Below are positions 6,711 to 9,353 of a stretch of 9,353 nt of DNA, one piece after another. The notes beneath the pieces were generated by a model. That model saw nothing but the letters and a program-made list of their open reading frames with translations, had not been told where the DNA came from and made no database searches. Numbering within the stretch: the stretch's first letter is position 1; the number at the start of each line of letters is the position of its first letter. The position numbers and the translations under genes were made by a program. The DNA comes from an uncultured Clostridium sp. (GTDB lineage Bacteria; Bacillota_I; Bacilli_A; RF39; UBA660): contig CABUQZ010000035.1 in assembly GCA_902493795.1 (NCBI GenBank), forward strand, positions 1-9,353, in the 5' to 3' direction.

Positions 6711-7364
6711 TTAATCTTTTGAATCTCCAAATAAACTTAAAAGATCCATGAAAACATTAATAAAGTCAATATATAAGTTAAATGCAAAAATGATAACATA
6801 ACTATCTTTTTGTGCTTCATCTAAAATATCAGACTTTAATATAGCTTGAACATCATATGCGATAAATCCAAGGAATATTATAATTCCTAAAATAGATGTA
6901 ACTATATTTAATGATTCATTAAGTAAGAAAATATTTACTATTTCAAGTATTATTATTGCAAGAAGTCCAATAGCAAGATATACCCAAAACTTTGATAAGT
7001 CTATTTTTGTATATTTACCTATAAATGCAAATAATGCAAATAATAAACTAGTAATTAGGAATATCAACATAATTGAATCTAACTGGTAAGCTAAAAATAT
7101 AATTGCAACCGTGAGTCCAGTTAAAAATGCATAAAGTAAATACAAACATATTGCAACATGTTTATTAAGTCTTGATAACTTAGAATGAAGTGCAAGTGCA
7201 ATAACAATTTCTACAATTAAGAATACCCAATAAAAGTTTGAAGTAATAAGTCCTTCCATCATACTTGGGTTTTCTGATATTAAAAATCCTGAAACAAAAG
7301 TAACTAGGACTCCAACAAAAAGCCACATGAATACTTTAGGTAATAAACTTTTTCTGTTTTCCAT
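6711..7364 (-). CDS. Bax inhibitor-1 (BI-1/YccA/YetJ) family membrane protein
   Basis: Multipass inner-membrane protein of the TMBIM/BI-1 family. The studied Bacillus member, YetJ, is a pH-sensitive calcium leak channel gated by an aspartate pair. The 217-residue product is almost entirely hydrophobic, with about seven membrane segments (near 11-29, 43-60, 68-92, 97-116, 126-147, 153-170 and 188-208). Family hallmarks are GFIAYDVQAI (166-175) and FNLYIDFINVFMDLLSLFGD (195-214). Asp171 and Asp200 are candidates for the sensor pair. The ATG at 7364 is preferred over one seven codons upstream because GAGGGGAG (7378-7371) lies between them, 6 bases before the chosen start. The gene has its own terminator and a candidate promoter, so it is probably monocistronic. 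The transported ion in this organism is unknown. Confidence 0.92.
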   Translation of the reverse strand: MENRKSLLPKVFMWLFVGVLVTFVSGFLISENPSMMEGLITSNFYWVFLIVEIVIALALHSKLSRLNKHVAICLYLLYAFLTGLTVAIIFLAYQLDSIMLIFLITSLLFALFAFIGKYTKIDLSKFWVYLAIGLLAIIILEIVNIFLLNESLNIVTSILGIIIFLGFIAYDVQAILKSDILDEAQKDSYVIIFAFNLYIDFINVFMDLLSLFGDSKD

Positions 7365-7389
7365 AACTTTCTCCCCTCTTTTCAAAGAT

Positions 7390-7418
7390 ATTATAAGACT
7401 ACCACAAAAATGCTAAAA
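7390..7418 (-). promoter_or_regulatory. Candidate promoter of the BI-1 family gene
   Basis: On the minus strand a perfect -10 TATAAT (7395-7390) would start transcription near 7383, leaving a leader of about 20 bases. The hexamer 17 bases upstream is TTTTAG, a poor -35. A better TTGACT lies at 7424-7419, but 23 bases from the -10, and overlaps the T tract of the spoIVB terminator. The position is right but the -35 is weak. Confidence 0.42.
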
Positions 7419-7422
7419 AGTC

Positions 7423-7447
7423 AAAAAAATAGGGCTTAGTAGCCCTA
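7423..7447 (-). terminator. Intrinsic terminator of spoIVB
   Basis: On the minus strand TAGGGCT-ACTA-AGCCCTA (7447-7430) is a perfect 7-bp stem with a 4-base loop, followed by seven T (7429-7423). The stem starts exactly with the spoIVB stop codon TAG, so there is no 3' untranslated spacer. Confidence 0.9.
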
Positions 7448-8425
7448 CTTATCTCCTTCTTCTAACATACTAGTTATGAATATTCCATAACCTTTAGTAT
7501 TGTCATTAACAATAGCATGTGTTACTGCACCAACAATTTTATCATTTTGGACTATTGGGCTTCCACTCATTCCTTTAATGACTCCATTAGTTTTATCCAT
7601 TAATTCTTTATCTGTAATTTCAAATAGAATATTTTTAGTTTCTGAGTTTTCATTTATATCAATTATATTTATATTATATGATTTAACTTCATCATCATTT
7701 AATACAGTATATACTTTTGCTGGCCCTCTATATATTTCAGAGTGATCACCAACTTCGATAAGATTACTTGAATCAATATCTTTTGTGTACTCTCCATATA
7801 TACCTTTATCAGTATTTTTTTCTATTGTTCCATAAACATCATTTTGATTAAAACTAGCTCTTTTTTCTCCAGTTTTAGTTGGTGTACTCATAATAGTACC
7901 AGTAACTAAAGAAGAAAATATGTATCCAGATTTAATATCTATCAATTTACCAGTTTTATTATCTGATATTTCATGTCCTAAAGAACCATATACTTTTGAC
8001 TCTGGATCAATATAAGTTATTGTACCTACTCCTGTGATTTTATCTTTAATATATAATCCAGTTTTATAATTAACCCCATCATATACAAGTTTAAGCTCTA
8101 ATTTTTTAATAACACCGTTTCTATTGACAGTAACCATTACTTTGTCACCCTTGGAATTATTAATCTCCTTAATCAATTCGTCAATAGAAGTAACTAAAGT
8201 ATCATTAATATGAGTAATTTTATCACCCATCATAAATCCAGAGTCTTTAGCAATATATTTATAATTTACTCTATAAAACCCTACTACTAATATTTCTTTT
8301 GTATTTACAGAAATTCCAACATTTTGGCCTCCTAATATTACTTTTGAAGAATAAGCAAAAGTAGATATTGGAAAGACAAAAACTAGAAGAAAGAGAATTA
8401 CGAGTAGTTTTCTTGTGGATTTCAT
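7445..8425 (-). CDS. spoIVB: SpoIVB-type sporulation serine peptidase (family S55, PDZ)
   Basis: Membrane-anchored or secreted signalling protease. In Bacillus it is made in the forespore, crosses into the intermembrane space and cleaves SpoIVFA, which releases pro-sigma-K processing. The 326-residue product has an N-terminal hydrophobic segment (about 6-22), the family hallmark LGGQNVGISVNTKEILVVG (31-49), a PDZ domain (about 47-115) and the S55 peptidase domain. The likely triad is His151 (YGSLGHEISD), Asp272 (ITDKEL) and Ser287 (GMSGSP). The Asp-to-Ser distance of 15 equals that recalled for B. subtilis (Asp363, Ser378). It is about 100 residues shorter than the Bacillus protein, mostly before the His. 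The ATG at 8425 follows AAAGGAG (8440-8434) by 8 bases. An upstream ATG at 8485 would add 20 non-signal-like residues and would run through the likely promoter, so I rejected it. Confidence 0.95.
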   Translation of the reverse strand: MKSTRKLLVILFLLVFVFPISTFAYSSKVILGGQNVGISVNTKEILVVGFYRVNYKYIAKDSGFMMGDKITHINDTLVTSIDELIKEINNSKGDKVMVTVNRNGVIKKLELKLVYDGVNYKTGLYIKDKITGVGTITYIDPESKVYGSLGHEISDNKTGKLIDIKSGYIFSSLVTGTIMSTPTKTGEKRASFNQNDVYGTIEKNTDKGIYGEYTKDIDSSNLIEVGDHSEIYRGPAKVYTVLNDDEVKSYNINIIDINENSETKNILFEITDKELMDKTNGVIKGMSGSPIVQNDKIVGAVTHAIVNDNTKGYGIFITSMLEEGDK

Positions 8426-8454
8426 TACTTCATCTCCTTTAAAAACTACATTAT

Positions 8455-8484
8455 TAGTATTTCTAAAAAAGAAAGAAAAATACA
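8455..8484 (-). promoter_or_regulatory. Candidate sigma-G-like promoter of spoIVB
   Basis: On the minus strand TGTATT (8484-8479), 17 bases, then AATACTA (8461-8455) resembles the forespore sigma-G pattern (about TGMATA-17/18-CATAMTA). There is one mismatch in the -10 and a weaker end to the -35. Transcription would start near 8448, shortly before the Shine-Dalgarno. SpoIVB is sigma-G dependent in Bacillus, which makes the match sensible, but in such AT-rich DNA it could be chance. Confidence 0.35.
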
Positions 8485-8485
8485 T

Positions 8486-8705
8486 GAAAATAAATAATAA
8501 TGAAAATTTTCTTTTATCATTACATTTTATAACAAAAGTAATAGTAATTTTAGAGACTTAAAGTAATCAAAATAAAGAATTTGTAACTAATTAGAAGTAT
8601 TTTTAAATTTTTGAATAAAATATCACAAAAATACTAATCACCAATATAAATCAAACTTCAAAATGATAAAAGATATATATTAAGAAGTTACAATAAATTT
8701 AAAAG
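8486..8705 (-). other. AT-rich intergenic region upstream of spoIVB
   Basis: No open reading frame with a ribosome site, RNA gene or repeat is evident here. The one further signal is TATAAA (8531-8526, minus strand) preceded by TG one base upstream (8534-8533). This could be an extended -10 for a second spoIVB promoter with a leader of about 95 bases, but no good -35 accompanies it. The rest is very AT-rich and shows nothing I can name. Confidence 0.4.
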
Positions 8706-8757
8706 TAAAAAAAAGCTGTAGACAAAGTTATCTTTAAATGACTCTATCTTCAGCTTA
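8706..8757 (-). terminator. Strong intrinsic terminator after the lysin gene
   Basis: On the minus strand AAGCTG-A-AGA-TAGAGT pairs with ACTTTG-TCT-A-CAGCTT (between about 8756 and 8713). This gives about 15 pairs with one A/A mismatch and two G-T wobbles around a loop of about 12 bases, followed by a T tract (8712-8706) and further T-rich sequence. It lies about 25 bases after the lysin stop codon and isolates that gene from spoIVB. Confidence 0.87.
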
Positions 8758-8779
8758 ATAGTTGTAAATATCCCAACTG

Positions 8780-9353
8780 TTATATTTTTTTTAATTTTCC
8801 ATTTTTTAGTAAATGTAGTAACTTTATATTCTGGCTTGCCAATCCAAAATATACGTTGATACCATTTTTATTTGCAATTTTAATTCTATTTATAAAACTA
8901 GAATCTATACCTAACTCTTTTAATGCATCAACTAAACTATTTACTTTATAATTAGACTTTGGATAATAATCTTTATTATCAGAAGCTATATTCAACAATT
9001 CATTTACTTTATTTTGAATTTCTAAATAATAAAACCAGCTGCTTCCAATCTTTTTTTCCTTTCTTCTCCATTTCCCCACTTACCTTCAATTACTTCTTTG
9101 GCAATCTCTTCAATTGTCCTTTTATTAACATTGTCATCAACATTTATATACTCGATATACTTTAATTTTCCATGTTCGTTCCATGTTCTACCATTATAGC
9201 CTTGTTTCTTTCCAACATTTAATAATGCAGTTAATTGAACTCCATCATTCCAAATTGGTGTACACTCAACAATTAATCCATCACCAACATATATCCCTAT
9301 GTGTCCTGGAATATGTACAACTTCTCCTATTTCAATTTTACTAAAATCAGTTG
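8780..9353 (-). pseudogene. Frameshifted phage-type cell-wall hydrolase (NlpC/P60-like + CW_7), 5' end outside window
   Basis: The 3' part of a peptidoglycan hydrolase, now in two frames. The upstream frame (9351-9022, 109 codons then TAG) has the end of an NlpC/P60-like fold: EVVHIPGHIGIYVGDGLIVE with the likely catalytic His in GHIGIY, then ECTPIWNDGVQLT and YNGRTWNEHGKL. A Cpl-7 wall-binding module follows, starting TIEEIAKEVIEGKWGNGEER and reaching RLEAAGF. The module continues as LEIQNKVNELL only in the -1 frame, which ends at 8782-8780. After it comes a C-terminal module (SLVDALKELGIDSSF, KIANKNGI, LLHLLKNGKLKK) of the kind seen at the ends of phage and clostridial lysins. One extra T in the TTTT run (9034-9031) would restore AAGFYYLEIQNKVNELL. 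The catalytic Cys and the start lie outside. A recent mutation, a sequencing error or recoding are all possible; a GTG-started 99-residue remnant (9079-8780) is unlikely to be a real gene. Confidence 0.8.

Noticed and set aside
8485..8485. ATG at 8485 as the spoIVB start (346 residues)
   Set aside because: It lacks a good Shine-Dalgarno, adds 20 residues unlike a signal peptide, and runs through the likely promoter. The ATG at 8425 has AAAGGAG at 8-base spacing followed by a clean hydrophobic N-terminus.
9022..9060. Programmed -1 frameshift in the lysin
   Set aside because: No in-frame X-XXY-YYZ heptamer is present at the homology break and no obvious downstream stimulator was seen. A single-base loss in a T run is simpler, though recoding is not excluded.
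1..9353. CRISPR array, insertion sequence or tRNA gene
   Set aside because: No regularly spaced direct repeats, transposase-like protein, terminal inverted repeats or cloverleaf sequence was found on either strand.

Overview
The window reads as AT-rich chromosomal DNA (roughly 30% G+C by eye) from a low-GC Gram-positive bacterium (Bacillota, Bacilli or a Mollicutes-like relative). This rests on four things: a DnaK without the N-terminal insertion typical of Gram-negative DnaK, an HrcA/CIRCE heat-shock circuit, a SpoIVB sporulation protease, and strong purine-rich Shine-Dalgarno sites. Every Trp residue checked uses TGG and the genes are open under the standard bacterial code. The genus cannot be named from the sequence. 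All recognised genes lie on the minus strand, so transcription runs from high to low coordinates.

Region 9353-8706 holds the 3' part of a cell-wall hydrolase: the end of an NlpC/P60-like domain, a Cpl-7 (CW_7) wall-binding module and a C-terminal module common in phage-type lysins. It is broken by a -1 frameshift inside CW_7 and followed by a strong intrinsic terminator. Region 8700-7423 is a monocistronic spoIVB with an intact catalytic triad, a sigma-G-like promoter candidate and its own terminator. Region 7420-6670 is a monocistronic Bax-inhibitor-1 family membrane protein, also with its own terminator.

Region 6663-111 is a five-gene heat-shock operon, hrcA-grpE-dnaK-pepF-dnaJ. It starts at a perfect consensus sigma-A promoter (TTGACA-17-TATAAT) flanked by two CIRCE operators, one around the -35 and one on the transcription start and leader. 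It ends at a terminator whose stem begins in the dnaJ stop codon. HrcA is expected to repress the operon. GrpE, DnaK and DnaJ form the Hsp70 folding machine. The M3B oligopeptidase PepF sits between dnaK and dnaJ and overlaps dnaJ by 8 bases, so peptide degradation is built into the chaperone operon. A palindrome-rich 56-base gap before pepF can fold into two competing hairpins and may adjust distal expression.

At the left edge (47-1) a strong extended -10 promoter points out of the window. Its predicted transcript start resembles the 5' end of a 5S rRNA, but only about a dozen bases of it are visible.

Most of the window is recognisable housekeeping biology. The points most worth a second look are the dual-CIRCE promoter, pepF inside the hsp70 operon, the frameshifted lysin and the outgoing edge promoter.
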